A DNA stretch of 64,000 nucleotides from Murdochiella vaginalis (lineage in GTDB: Bacteria; Bacillota; Clostridia; Tissierellales; Peptoniphilaceae), in contig NZ_LT632322.1 of the NCBI RefSeq assembly GCF_900119705.1, positions 1,178,001 through 1,242,000 of the forward strand, read 5' to 3'. This document shows, piece after piece, positions 20,563 through 29,256 of the stretch (position 1 is its first letter; every line of letters begins with the position of its first letter). Under the pieces are notes generated by a model. It saw only the letters and a program-made list of their open reading frames with translations, made no database searches and had not been told where the DNA came from. Position numbers and translations under genes: made by a program.

Positions 20563-21903
20563 TTACTGAAACGGATTTTTGAATAGGGAATTGAAGCGTT
20601 TTTTACCCTTCTTAAACTGTTCCATTTTCTTCATCAGCTTCTTGGAATCCTTAAATTGTTTAAGAAGGCGGTTCACCATGACCGGGTCATTGCCCGATCC
20701 TTTCGCGATGCGAGCACGGCGGGAATTCGAAATGATGTCCGGCTTGCGACGTTCCTCATCGGTCATAGAGGAAAGTATCGCTTCCAGACGTTTGATCTGC
20801 TTGTCATCAATGTTCACGCCGGCCATCTGTTTGGCATTCATGCCCGGGATGAGCTTGAGCAGATCCTCAAGCGGCCCCATGTTCTGCATCTGTCGGAGCT
20901 GTTCGCGAAAATCGTTCAGGTCGTATTTCTGAGAACGCATTTTCTCTTCCAGCTCTTTGGCTTTTTCCCGGTCCAGCGCCGATTCGGCTTTTTCGATGAG
21001 CGTGAGCACATCGCCCATGCCAAGAATACGGCTGACCAGGCGATCGGGATGAAACTCCTCAATCTGGTCAAGTTTTTCTCCCGTGCCGATCAGTTTAATC
21101 GGCTTATGGGTTACCGCGCGTACCGAAAGCGCTGCGCCTCCGCGCGCGTCACCGTCCAATTTGGAAAGCACCACACCGGTAATGTCCACGGCTTCGTTGA
21201 AAGTCTTGGCGACATTCACGGCCTCCTGACCGGTCATGGCGTCAACGACGAGCAGGGTTTCGGTAACGGGTACCGTCTCTTTGATGCGTTGCAATTCCCG
21301 CATGAGCTCATCGTCAATTTGTAAACGTCCGGCGGTATCTATGATCAGTGGATCATGCCCTGTTCGCACCGCTTCGTCATAGGCACGTTTTGCAATGTCC
21401 ACCGGATCGGCGTCCACTCCTAAGGAAAACACCGGCGTTTTCACCTGTTCTCCCACCACCTGCAGCTGTTTAATAGCTGCAGGACGGTAGACATCGCAAG
21501 CGACAAGCATGGGCCTGCGCTGTTTCTTCTGATACCAGTTGGCCAGCTTCGCTGCGTGGGTCGTTTTTCCCGAGCCCTGGAGACCGCACATCATGATGAC
21601 GGTCGGCGCTTTTGGCGCGCTGCGTAAAGCCATATCGTCATCGGACATCAAGGTGACCAGCTCTTCACGAACAATCTTGATCACCATCTGTCCGGGCGTC
21701 AAAGATTTCATTACGTTTTCGCCTACGGCACGCTCTTTAACCTGTGCCACAAACTCTTTCACGACTTTGTAGTTGACATCGGCTTCCAGAAGCGCCAGAC
21801 GAATTTCGCGCATCGCCTGATCCACGTCTTTTTGACCCAGCTTCCCTTTTCTCGTCAAGCGAGAAAACGTCGCTTGGAGGCGTTCGGCTAAATTGTCAAA
21901 CAT
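20563..21903 (-). CDS. ffh: Signal recognition particle protein Ffh (SRP54)
   Basis: GTPase and signal-sequence-binding protein of the SRP, acting with 4.5S RNA and FtsY in co-translational membrane targeting. N domain (1-90), G domain with GLQGSGKTTHAAKLA, DVYRPAAIKQL, DTAGR and TKLDGDARGG, then the methionine-rich M domain (about 300-446) with the RNA-binding stretch including SNSRRARIAKGSG. Length 446 aa is normal. GAGGAGGAGA precedes the ATG. The 4.5S RNA gene is not in this window. Confidence 0.97.
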   Translation of the reverse strand: MFDNLAERLQATFSRLTRKGKLGQKDVDQAMREIRLALLEADVNYKVVKEFVAQVKERAVGENVMKSLTPGQMVIKIVREELVTLMSDDDMALRSAPKAPTVIMMCGLQGSGKTTHAAKLANWYQKKQRRPMLVACDVYRPAAIKQLQVVGEQVKTPVFSLGVDADPVDIAKRAYDEAVRTGHDPLIIDTAGRLQIDDELMRELQRIKETVPVTETLLVVDAMTGQEAVNVAKTFNEAVDITGVVLSKLDGDARGGAALSVRAVTHKPIKLIGTGEKLDQIEEFHPDRLVSRILGMGDVLTLIEKAESALDREKAKELEEKMRSQKYDLNDFREQLRQMQNMGPLEDLLKLIPGMNAKQMAGVNIDDKQIKRLEAILSSMTDEERRKPDIISNSRRARIAKGSGNDPVMVNRLLKQFKDSKKLMKKMEQFKKGKKRFNSLFKNPFQ

Positions 21904-21948
21904 GGTCTCCTCCTCTCTGCGAAAGAATTGTTTTTTTTATCTCTTCCG

Positions 21949-22326
21949 CTATGAAGTATGCGTTGGGTGGGCGTCCTTTGCATCGCGTGTACGCGAGAGC
22001 GAGGCCGACAGGCGCTGGAGCGCCCGACGGGCGGGAAGAGCTTTCTCTTCCGGTAAAGACTCCACGGCGTGTGCTAAAATGGGCAGCGTCTCTTTCGCGC
22101 ATTGTTCGGTCTCTAAGAGGCCAAGATGCGATTCAAAAAGAGTCATCTTTTCCACCGCCCGTGAAAGCTGTATGGATACTGCCTGTTTTGAAATTTTTCG
22201 CCATTCGGCAATTTCCGAAAGGGAAAGATCATCATAATAATAGGCTTCGCACAGCGCACGCTGCGTTTCGGTCAGCATGAAGCCGTAGACTTCATACAGC
22301 AGACCAATCTGTACCGTTTCTTCCAT
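21949..22326 (-). CDS. ylxM: YlxM family DNA-binding protein
   Basis: Small sigma-70 region-4-like helix-turn-helix protein (UPF0122) found beside ffh; in Streptococcus YlxM binds SRP components and modulates the pathway. Seen: LLYEVYGFMLTETQR, YYYDDLSLSEIAE and the helix-turn-helix ISKQAVSIQLSRAVEKM. 125 aa with the ATG at 22326 (GAGGA four bases upstream); an in-frame ATG ten codons earlier lies in the promoter palindrome and has no ribosome binding site. Confidence 0.88.
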   Translation of the reverse strand: MEETVQIGLLYEVYGFMLTETQRALCEAYYYDDLSLSEIAEWRKISKQAVSIQLSRAVEKMTLFESHLGLLETEQCAKETLPILAHAVESLPEEKALPARRALQRLSASLSRTRDAKDAHPTHTS

Positions 22327-22340
22327 GACATCCTCACTAA

Positions 22341-22371
22341 AATAGCACCGTTCCACCGGAACAGTGCTATT
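22341..22371. promoter_or_regulatory. Palindromic operator candidate at the ylxM promoter
   Basis: Two 14-base arms (22341-22354 and 22358-22371) around a 3-base centre, perfectly paired apart from one G-T mismatch. The palindrome begins in the last three bases of the -10 box and covers the expected transcription start (near 22362). Because the transcript would start inside one arm, a DNA site for a repressor is more likely than an RNA stem. Confidence 0.65.
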
Positions 22372-22397
22372 CTACGCATATTCAATGTGCCTGTCAA
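22369..22397 (-). promoter_or_regulatory. Sigma-A promoter of the ylxM-ffh operon
   Basis: Minus-strand consensus -35 TTGACA (22397-22392), 17-base spacer and -10 TAGAAT (22374-22369). It lies in the 162-base gap after ftsY and would drive ylxM-ffh-rpsP-khpA-rimM-trmD-rplS. A second inverted repeat, CTGTCAA/TTGACAG (22391-22397 and 22408-22414), also covers the -35. Confidence 0.88.
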
Positions 22398-22488
22398 GCT
22401 TTTTTGTTTGACAGAAAAAATTTCCGTTTCTTTTTTCAGCTGATTACTTTGATAGAAAAAAGCGCCGATTGTCCTTTTTGCGTTGGGC

Positions 22489-23406
22489 TCAGGAAAAAAT
22501 GGCATCCACAAAGGCTTCTGCATCGAAGGGGCGAAGGTCTTCCATCTGTTCGCCGACGCCGATAAATTTTACCGGCACCTTGACCTCGAGTTGCAAGGGA
22601 AAAACGACGCCACCTTTGGCCGTGCCATCCAATTTTGTAAGCACCAAACCGGTAATGTCCGTTACTTCGTTGAAAGCACGCGCCTGCTGAATCGCATTTT
22701 GCCCTGTTGTAGCGTCAAGAACGAGCAACGTTTCCAGGGTTGCCTGCTCGTATTCGCGGGAAAGAATACGATAGATTTTTTCCAATTCCTGCATCAGATT
22801 CTTCTTATTATGCAAACGTCCTGCTGTATCACAGATGAGCACATCCGTCCCACGCGCCTTCGCCGCATGAATGCCGTCATACACGACGGATGCTGGGTCA
22901 GCGCCTTCTTCTCTTCGCACTATGGCTACATCCGCCCGCCGAGACCATTCTTCCAGCTGATCAATGGCCGCCGCGCGAAACGTATCGGCCGCAGCAAGCA
23001 ACACGGATTTTCCCTGTCCTTTGAGATAGGCAGCCAGCTTACCGATGGTTGTCGTCTTTCCGACGCCATTTACGCCAATGACCAGAATCACCATCGGACG
23101 ACCAGCTTGTTCCTGCAGAGCCGTATGCAAATTGGAAGCTAACAGCTTTTCCTTCAAAATTTCCACGAGTCGAAGGCGCACTTGTTGCGGCTCGCGGATT
23201 CGTTCTTCCGCCACCACCTCGCGAAGCGTATCAATGACATCCATTGCGGTATCAAAGCCCATATCGGCAGAAACCAGTGCTTCTTCTATTTCCTCAAAGA
23301 GATCATCATCAATTGTCGCGCGTCCGTTAAACAAATTGTCCAACGCCCCGCCAAGGCTCTCTCTTGTCTTCTGCAGCCCCTGTTTTAAAAAGTCAAAAAG
23401 TCCCAT
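22489..23406 (-). CDS. ftsY: Signal recognition particle receptor FtsY
   Basis: SRP receptor GTPase at the inner membrane face. N domain followed by a G domain with VIGVNGVGKTTTIGKLA, AADTFRAAAIDQLEEW, CDTAGRLHNKKNLM and TKLDGTAKGG. At 305 aa it lacks the long acidic A domain of E. coli FtsY, as usual in Gram-positives. GGAGGAAAC precedes the ATG. It follows smc by 32 bases, the common rnc-smc-ftsY order. Confidence 0.96.
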   Translation of the reverse strand: MGLFDFLKQGLQKTRESLGGALDNLFNGRATIDDDLFEEIEEALVSADMGFDTAMDVIDTLREVVAEERIREPQQVRLRLVEILKEKLLASNLHTALQEQAGRPMVILVIGVNGVGKTTTIGKLAAYLKGQGKSVLLAAADTFRAAAIDQLEEWSRRADVAIVRREEGADPASVVYDGIHAAKARGTDVLICDTAGRLHNKKNLMQELEKIYRILSREYEQATLETLLVLDATTGQNAIQQARAFNEVTDITGLVLTKLDGTAKGGVVFPLQLEVKVPVKFIGVGEQMEDLRPFDAEAFVDAIFS

Positions 23407-23438
23407 GTTTCCTCCTCTTCATCCGTAAGGAGCATCCG

Positions 23439-26400
23439 CTATTTACCCGCCTTTCGCACCTCGGCTTCATCTTCAAAATCTGTAAAACGCAAGGATACGA
23501 TTCGGGAAAGTCCATCCTGCATCGTAACCCCATACAGGGTTTGTGCCAGCTGCATCGTCGACTTGCGATGCGTGATCACGATAAACTGCGTATCATGACA
23601 AATGCTCTGCAAGTATTCCACATAGCGCCCGATGTTTGCCTCATCCAACGATGCATCGATTTCATCCAGTATGCAAAACGGGGTCGGATGAATGGAGAAA
23701 ATGGCAAAGAGAAGTGCCAACGCCGTCATGGAACGCTCGCCACCGGAAAGCAAATTTAAGCTTTGCAATTTCTTTCCCGGCGGCTGTGCTTGAATTTCCA
23801 CTCCGCAGGTAAGCACATCATCGCCCTCTAAACGCAGATGCGCCTGTCCGCCATGAAAGAGCCGCTGAAAAATGCGATTATACTCTTCATTCATGCGACG
23901 AAAGCTTTCGGTAAACATGGTCTCCATAGTCTCATCCAATTCCCGAATGAGTTCTCGAATATCTTTTCGTGACGTGGAAAGATCCGCCATCTGCTGTTTG
24001 AGAAAATCCAGCTGTTCCTGCATTTCCTGATATTGTTCAATGGTTTCCACATTGAAATATCCAATTTTAGAGAGTTTTTCCCGAATTTCACGAATCTGTT
24101 GGCGAGAGGTATCCACGGGCACAAGGTTTTGTAGGCGCTGTGCCACCATTTCTTCACTGATGTCATATTGAACGCGATAGTCTTCAAGCCATTGCTTACG
24201 CTGCGTTTCTTTTTGCTCTTTTTCTATTTGTAAACGGAAAAGTTGATTCTTCTCTTCCTGTACTTGTTCGGCCGTCGTCTGGCGCAATTGCATGCGCTTT
24301 TCCGCCTGCTCCTGTCTTCTCTTGTATTCCGCTTCCAGCTGGTCCCATTGCTGCTGATCGGAAGCATTCGCTTCCTGATCACGCTTCTTTTGCGCCTCCC
24401 CCTCATCGATCAGCTTTTGGCTGCTTTCCAGGATCCGTCGCGCTTCTTTTTTTTGTTCTTCTCGCAAGATATGTTCCTGTGCAAGAGCTTCGGCCTTTTC
24501 TCGATTCTCGGTCAACTGCGCCTGCAATGCCGCAAGATCCCGCGTGAAAAAATCACGTTGATTGCCCAGCACCGCCTGCTCTTTCTCTTTACCTTGCATC
24601 GCCTTTCGCTGCTCTTCTTCGCGATCCTGCAACGCTTTCCATTGCACGAGAGCTTTTTCATGCTGCTCCTTTAAGGATCTTTCCTCTTCGGCGATTTCTT
24701 CCGGTAACGTGGCGAGTGTTTCCGAAAGCAAATGATTCGCTGCCTGTTGCTCGCGTTGTTTGTCGGAAAGCGTCATGCGCAAGGCTTCCAATGCTTCGCG
24801 CTGTGTGCGCTCTTCTTCCTGTTGCTGTTGCAAAAAATGAAGAAGCTCTTCGCGCTTTTCCAGTGCCTTTTCCCTCTGCGTCTGTGTCTTTTTCCAGGTG
24901 TCCTCCAACTCCTGAAGACGCTTTTCTTTCTCGGCAAGACGCATTTGTAAATCGCTCAGTTCTTTATCGCGGTTAATCAGCGACGCGGCATTGAGATGAT
25001 GCACAATACCACCGACCATGGACCCCCAGGTGTTCACCACATCCCCCTCGAGGGAAACGACGCGGTTTCGTGCTTTTTCGCGGTGCGAAACACGTATGGC
25101 GTCATCAATCGTTTTGACAAAAGTGGTGCGTCCTAAAAAGTGGGAAACAATCCCCTTTAGACGCGCATCATATTGAACCGCCTGTGTTCCATTACATAGC
25201 GCTTCTTTGGCGTTGGATATCACCGGATCGAAGCCTTCAATGCGATCCAGCGGAAGAAACGTGACGCGTCCCAGTTTTCGTTCTTTGAGCAGAGAAATGA
25301 GTGCTTTGGCATCCTGTTCGCTTTCCACGACCACATTTTGCAAAGCACCGCCCAGAGCCACTTCCACCGCGGTTTCATAGCCTTTTTCCACCTGCACGAG
25401 ATCTGCCAACGGTCCTATGAGACGTGCCTTCACATTGGATTCCCGATCGGCAAGCTTCAACAAATTCTGCACGGAACGCTGATAACCTTCATACTGCTGC
25501 ATGAGCGCACGAAGCATTTTTTCCTGGGAGACGAGGCTCGCTCGTTCCGCTTCATCCGTACGTTTCGTTTCGGCCAGCTGATCCGCCTCATCCAACAGAC
25601 GGCGCACATCTTCTTCACATGCAGCAAGCGCAGTACGTGTCTGGGATTGTACCTGTACATATTTCTCTAAGAGCGCTTCCTGTTGCTTCTTTTCTTCCAG
25701 CAAGGAGGCTACTGCTGCATTCAGTTCTTCTGTACGTGCCGCCTGCTCGCTCTGTTTTTTATGCAATTCTTCTCTGGCTTTTTCCGCTTCTTCCCGACGA
25801 TAACGCAATACCGAAAGCGATTCCTGCAAGCGATGCACTTGCTCTTCGGCATGCATGCGCTGCTTAGCGAGATCCGTATCGACGTTCTCATCGTCTTTTG
25901 AGAGGCCGGCAATAGCCTCTTTCACTTGTCGTAAAGCCTCTGTGAGGCGCTTTTCTTCTTTTTCTTCTTCCTGAATTTTTTCTTTTACCGCTTGTGCATG
26001 ATTCTTTGCCGCCTCTTCCTCGGCTTCCAAGCGCGTTAGATCCTGACGATAAAACTGGATTTTTTCCTGCGCGACACTACGACGGGTTTCTTCCTGCTGC
26101 ATATCCCGTTCTCGTCTTTGTTTTTGTTCCAGTAACACACTGCGTTTTTCTTCCCATGCCTTTAAAAACGATTCATAAGGCTGCAATTCCTGTTCAAGAG
26201 CTTCCTGTTTCTGTTGCAGCCCCTGCAGATTTTCGGAATGCAGCGCGAGATCGGCATCCACCTGAGAAATTCGCTCCTCTGCCGCATCCAGCTGTGTTTT
26301 TAATAGAGAAAGCTCATGCTGATCCAATGCCTGCATCAACCGTCTGCCCGTCTTGGCATTCTCCGCTTGACGTTTCATGAGGCGTGCTTCCTGCTCTTTA

Positions 26401-26990
26401 ATATGAATATCCTGCTGCACGGCTTCCAGTTGCCGTTCTGTGCGCTCCAAGCGTTGTTCCGATTCCGTTTTTTTATATTTATAACCGGCAATACCGGCCG
26501 CTTCCTCAAAGACACTGCGACGGTCCTCGCTTCGTGTGCTGAGAATTTCGTCGATGCGTCCCTGTCCAATAATGGAATAGCCTTCTTTTCCTACGCCCGT
26601 ATTTAAAAACAACTCATGAATATCTTTTCGGCGCACCTGTTGGGAGTTAATAAAATATTGTCCCTCCCCATTTCGATACACTTTTCGGGCAATACTGACC
26701 TCGTCATACGGCAGAGGAATCTCGCCATCCGTATTCTCGAATACCAGGACAACTTGCGCCAGGTTCATAGGCGCTTTCTTTTCCGTGCCATTGAAAATGA
26801 CGTCTTCCATTCGACTGCCTCGAAGTGCTTTGGCGGACTGTTCCCCCAACACCCATCGTACCGCATCTGACAAATTGGATTTTCCGGATCCATTTGGGCC
26901 GACAACAGCGACGAAATCATCATGAAATTGTAATGTGGTTTTTTCGGCAAAGGATTTAAATCCGTATAGCTCCAAGCTTTTCAGTCGCAC
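23439..26990 (-). CDS. smc: Chromosome segregation protein SMC
   Basis: Structural-maintenance-of-chromosomes ATPase that extrudes DNA loops with ScpA/ScpB. N-terminal head with Walker A GPNGSGKS (31-38) and GKEGYSIIGQGRIDEIL; two long coiled coils (about 170-490 and 680-1010, very rich in Glu, Gln, Lys and Arg) flank the hinge at about 510-660 (GPLADLV, TWGSMVGG). The C-terminal head has the signature LLSGGERSM and Walker B LDEIDASLDEAN. 1183 aa is standard. It starts with GTG at 26990, with GAGG eight bases upstream. A 7-bp hairpin lies between rnc and smc. Confidence 0.96.
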   Translation of the reverse strand: MRLKSLELYGFKSFAEKTTLQFHDDFVAVVGPNGSGKSNLSDAVRWVLGEQSAKALRGSRMEDVIFNGTEKKAPMNLAQVVLVFENTDGEIPLPYDEVSIARKVYRNGEGQYFINSQQVRRKDIHELFLNTGVGKEGYSIIGQGRIDEILSTRSEDRRSVFEEAAGIAGYKYKKTESEQRLERTERQLEAVQQDIHIKEQEARLMKRQAENAKTGRRLMQALDQHELSLLKTQLDAAEERISQVDADLALHSENLQGLQQKQEALEQELQPYESFLKAWEEKRSVLLEQKQRRERDMQQEETRRSVAQEKIQFYRQDLTRLEAEEEAAKNHAQAVKEKIQEEEKEEKRLTEALRQVKEAIAGLSKDDENVDTDLAKQRMHAEEQVHRLQESLSVLRYRREEAEKAREELHKKQSEQAARTEELNAAVASLLEEKKQQEALLEKYVQVQSQTRTALAACEEDVRRLLDEADQLAETKRTDEAERASLVSQEKMLRALMQQYEGYQRSVQNLLKLADRESNVKARLIGPLADLVQVEKGYETAVEVALGGALQNVVVESEQDAKALISLLKERKLGRVTFLPLDRIEGFDPVISNAKEALCNGTQAVQYDARLKGIVSHFLGRTTFVKTIDDAIRVSHREKARNRVVSLEGDVVNTWGSMVGGIVHHLNAASLINRDKELSDLQMRLAEKEKRLQELEDTWKKTQTQREKALEKREELLHFLQQQQEEERTQREALEALRMTLSDKQREQQAANHLLSETLATLPEEIAEEERSLKEQHEKALVQWKALQDREEEQRKAMQGKEKEQAVLGNQRDFFTRDLAALQAQLTENREKAEALAQEHILREEQKKEARRILESSQKLIDEGEAQKKRDQEANASDQQQWDQLEAEYKRRQEQAEKRMQLRQTTAEQVQEEKNQLFRLQIEKEQKETQRKQWLEDYRVQYDISEEMVAQRLQNLVPVDTSRQQIREIREKLSKIGYFNVETIEQYQEMQEQLDFLKQQMADLSTSRKDIRELIRELDETMETMFTESFRRMNEEYNRIFQRLFHGGQAHLRLEGDDVLTCGVEIQAQPPGKKLQSLNLLSGGERSMTALALLFAIFSIHPTPFCILDEIDASLDEANIGRYVEYLQSICHDTQFIVITHRKSTMQLAQTLYGVTMQDGLSRIVSLRFTDFEDEAEVRKAGK

Positions 26991-27057
26991 TGCGCCAACC
27001 TCATTTTCTTTTGCTCTGTCTCTTCCCCATCGTGGGGAACGGAAAATGTCTCTCCGC

Positions 27058-27759
27058 TTAATGCATATTCTTGTTTAAAAGCATGAGCGCCGCATGAGCC
27101 GCTTGCGCCTCAGCACGCTTCTTGCTTTTGCCGGATCCTTCCGCAATGCGCTTCCCGTTGATCTCCACTGCCACACGAAAGGTTCGTTGATGGGATGGAC
27201 CGCTTTCCTCCAGAACCACATAGTCCTGGGAAAGGCCGTGACGTAATACATAACGATGGAGGGCTGATTTCGCATCGGTATCGATGCTCGATGCTTCCAG
27301 CTTTCCGTGCATGTCCTCCAATTTTTGCACAAACCAGGAGGATAAAAAGTTCATGCCCCCGTCTAAATAAATTGCGCCGCAAAGGGCTTCAAATGCATCC
27401 GCCAGTAAGGAAGGCTTCTCTCTTCCGCCTTGCATTTCTTCGCCATGTCCTAACTGTAGAAGGGAATCGATTCCTATCTCGCGACCAATCTCGGCAAAAG
27501 ACGCCTCACAAACCGCTAAAGCACGTTTGCGCGAAAGTTCGCCTTCCGGATCCTTCGGGTAGCGCCGAAAAAAGTGGTCGGTGGTGATCAACTCCAACAC
27601 CGCATCCCCCAGAAATTCTAAACGCTCATTGCTCTCCGCTGCTTCGTTCGGTCGTTCGTTCAGAACCGAACGATGGATCATCGCCTGCTGCAACAAATCC
27701 GGATGTTGAAAGCGATAGCCAAGCCGCTCTTGAAAATGATCAAGATTCGATTTGGACAT
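27058..27759 (-). CDS. rnc: Ribonuclease III
   Basis: Cuts double-stranded RNA, including the rRNA precursor. Catalytic domain with ERLEFLGDAVLEL and ADAFEALCGAIYLDGG; C-terminal dsRNA-binding domain ending in KSKKRAEAQAAHAALMLL. 233 aa. The ATG at 27759 has the strong site TAAGGAGGAAAGT; an upstream in-frame start would lie deeper in plsX. It overlaps the plsX 3' end by 20 bases. In many Bacillota acpP lies between plsX and rnc; here it does not. Confidence 0.96.
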   Translation of the reverse strand: MSKSNLDHFQERLGYRFQHPDLLQQAMIHRSVLNERPNEAAESNERLEFLGDAVLELITTDHFFRRYPKDPEGELSRKRALAVCEASFAEIGREIGIDSLLQLGHGEEMQGGREKPSLLADAFEALCGAIYLDGGMNFLSSWFVQKLEDMHGKLEASSIDTDAKSALHRYVLRHGLSQDYVVLEESGPSHQRTFRVAVEINGKRIAEGSGKSKKRAEAQAAHAALMLLNKNMH

Positions 27760-28759
27760 GACTTTCCTCCTTATCGGCATTGCCGCTTTCGGCAAAGCGA
27801 TGCGCTATGGTCTCAATTACGCCGCTTTCGGCGAAATCGAGAGCCTCTGCAATGGCCAGGGCAAACGTCTCTGCGGTGGAATTGCCATGAGCCTTATAAA
27901 TTGCTTTCCGCGCCCCAAGCAGCGGCGCCCCACCATGTGCGCGATAGTCCAAAGCACCGAATGCCTGTTTCAAATTCTTTTTTATCAGAAGCCCGCCAAG
28001 CTTGGTTTTGGCATTGGAATAAAGCACATTTTTCAGTGTCTGCAGAGCAAATTTTGCCGTTCCCTCCATCGATTTTAAGGCGATGTTGCCTGCAAAGCCG
28101 TCTGCCACCAGCACGTCACAATCCGCAAAAAGAATATCTCGCGCTTCCACATTGCCTACGAACCGCAAATCGCTCTCCTCAAGGAGACGATGCGTTTCGA
28201 CCGCACGTTTATCACCCTTTTCCGCTTCCTGCCCGACATTAAGCAGTCCGACTTTCACTTGGCTCTTGCCAAGCGCTCTTTCGGCATAGGCAGCGCTGAT
28301 CTGTGCAAACTGCAAAAGCATCGCAGGCGTCGTATCCATGGTGGCCCCTGCGTCGGCCAGCAAAATGCCGCCGTTCACATGCGGAATGGTCGGCACCAGA
28401 CACATGCGTTCCATGCCCGTAATCCGTTTCGTCAGAAAATAGCCACCGGCCAAAAGAGCGCCGGTACTGCCGGCCGAAAGTAACACATCCCCATCGGCAT
28501 TCAGACGGGAAAAAGCAAGTACAAGGCTCGATTGTTTTTTTCGCCGTATCGCAAAAACGGGCGATTCGTCATTGGTAATGGATACATCGGTATCCACAAT
28601 TTCCACCTGTCGAAGATCCTTTAATGTCGGCGAGAGAACGGAGGAAGGGCCGACAACTACGCAGGAAAAGGCACGATGGCTCAACGCCGATCGAATGGCC
28701 GAAGCGACCATTTTGGGGCCGGCATCCGAGCCGAGCGCATCAATAATCAATTTTGTCAT
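27740..28759 (-). CDS. plsX: Phosphate acyltransferase PlsX
   Basis: Converts acyl-ACP to acyl-phosphate, the first step of the PlsX/PlsY route to phosphatidic acid. Motifs: IIDALGSDAGPK near the N-terminus (the family usually has AMGGD at this place), SAGSTGALLAGG, LADAGAT, ADGFAGNIALKSMEG and GAPLLG. 339 aa with the ATG at 28759 (GGGAGGTG upstream). It follows rpmF after a terminator. Confidence 0.95.
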   Translation of the reverse strand: MTKLIIDALGSDAGPKMVASAIRSALSHRAFSCVVVGPSSVLSPTLKDLRQVEIVDTDVSITNDESPVFAIRRKKQSSLVLAFSRLNADGDVLLSAGSTGALLAGGYFLTKRITGMERMCLVPTIPHVNGGILLADAGATMDTTPAMLLQFAQISAAYAERALGKSQVKVGLLNVGQEAEKGDKRAVETHRLLEESDLRFVGNVEARDILFADCDVLVADGFAGNIALKSMEGTAKFALQTLKNVLYSNAKTKLGGLLIKKNLKQAFGALDYRAHGGAPLLGARKAIYKAHGNSTAETFALAIAEALDFAESGVIETIAHRFAESGNADKEESHVQIES

Positions 28760-28800
28760 CCACACCTCCCTTGCCCTTGTGGTTTCCTCTTGGACAGATT

Positions 28801-28830
28801 CCGCTATCATATCCTTTGTGAGAAAGAAAA
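28801..28830 (-). promoter_or_regulatory. Weak promoter candidate for plsX
   Basis: Between the rpmF terminator and plsX the minus strand has TATGAT (28811-28806) with a poor T-rich -35 (TTGTTT) 18 bases upstream. It would supply plsX-rnc-smc-ftsY past the terminator, but the match is weak. Confidence 0.3.
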
Positions 28831-28833
28831 AAC

Positions 28834-28864
28834 AAAAAAAGGTGCGGAATACTTCCCGCACCTT
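28834..28864 (-). terminator. Terminator after rpmF
   Basis: A 9-bp perfect stem (AAGGTGCGG at 28839-28847 with CCGCACCTT at 28856-28864), eight-base loop, then seven T on the minus strand, starting a few bases past the rpmF stop. Confidence 0.9.
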
Positions 28865-28867
28865 CGG

Positions 28868-29050
28868 TTATTCACCGATTTGAATGACTTCTTTGCCGTC
28901 GTAGTATCCGCAGTGCGGACAAATGTGATGCGGTAATTTTGCTTCGCCGCAATTCGGGCACTTTACCGTCGCATAAGTCGTTAAACGATAGGAAGAAGCT
29001 CTTCTTTTGTCTCTTCTTTGCTTTGACGTTTTTCTCTTTGGTACGGCCAT
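28868..29050 (-). CDS. rpmF: 50S ribosomal protein L32
   Basis: 60-aa large-subunit protein. It starts AVPKRKTSKQRRDKRR and carries a zinc ribbon CPNC...CPHC, so this is the zinc-binding form. GGAGGTG precedes the ATG. The DUF177 (YceD) gene that usually lies just upstream of rpmF is not here; instead rpmF has its own consensus promoter and stands divergent to tmcAL. Confidence 0.97.
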   Translation of the reverse strand: MAVPKRKTSKQRRDKRRASSYRLTTYATVKCPNCGEAKLPHHICPHCGYYDGKEVIQIGE

Positions 29051-29095
29051 AGGAACACCTCCTTCTTCCTAAAATAATTTATGATGAACACATGA

Positions 29096-29124
29096 ATTAT
29101 AAACGGGCCACAGAGGCTTGTCAA
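29096..29124 (-). promoter_or_regulatory. Consensus sigma-A promoter of rpmF
   Basis: Minus strand: -35 TTGACA (29124-29119), 17-base spacer, -10 TATAAT (29101-29096). A perfect match to the consensus, the strongest promoter in the window, in keeping with a ribosomal protein gene. Confidence 0.92.
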
Positions 29125-29226
29125 CATTTTTCCCGAAGGAGCCGAGCTTGACTGCACATTTTGTGACATCAAGATTTCCAATTCACTCCTTGTTTTTTCT
29201 ACATGTCAGAAGAAACGCGGAAAAGG

Positions 29227-29256
29227 GCTGTCTTCGGTATAGCTGTCTTCGGTATA
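29227..29256 (+). repeat. 15-bp tandem duplication before tmcAL
   Basis: GCTGTCTTCGGTATA occurs twice head to tail with no gap (29227-29241 and 29242-29256). The second copy runs into a TATAAT box (29253-29258), so the duplication sits in the probable tmcAL promoter. Confidence 0.9.

Noticed and set aside
20656-21324. 222-codon open frame opposite ffh
   Set aside because: Antisense to the conserved GTPase domain of Ffh, no ribosome binding site.
22341-22371. CIRCE (HrcA) site at the ylxM promoter
   Set aside because: The ends ATAGCAC/GTGCTAT resemble CIRCE arms (TTAGCACTC-N9-GAGTGCTAA), but the central bases are also complementary, the arm spacing is 11 instead of 9 and the arm ends differ. 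I treat it as an unidentified palindrome.
22391-22414. Divergent second promoter facing ftsY
   Set aside because: A TTGACAG on the plus strand at 22408 has no -10 hexamer 17 bases downstream, and it would point against ftsY.
22440-22489. Terminator after ftsY
   Set aside because: A T run is present after the ftsY stop, but I could not find a stem longer than a few pairs in front of it.
29147-29175. Alternative tmcAL promoter with TTGACT
   Set aside because: TTGACT is followed after 17 bases by AAGATT, only three of six matches to a -10, and lies 150 bases from the gene.
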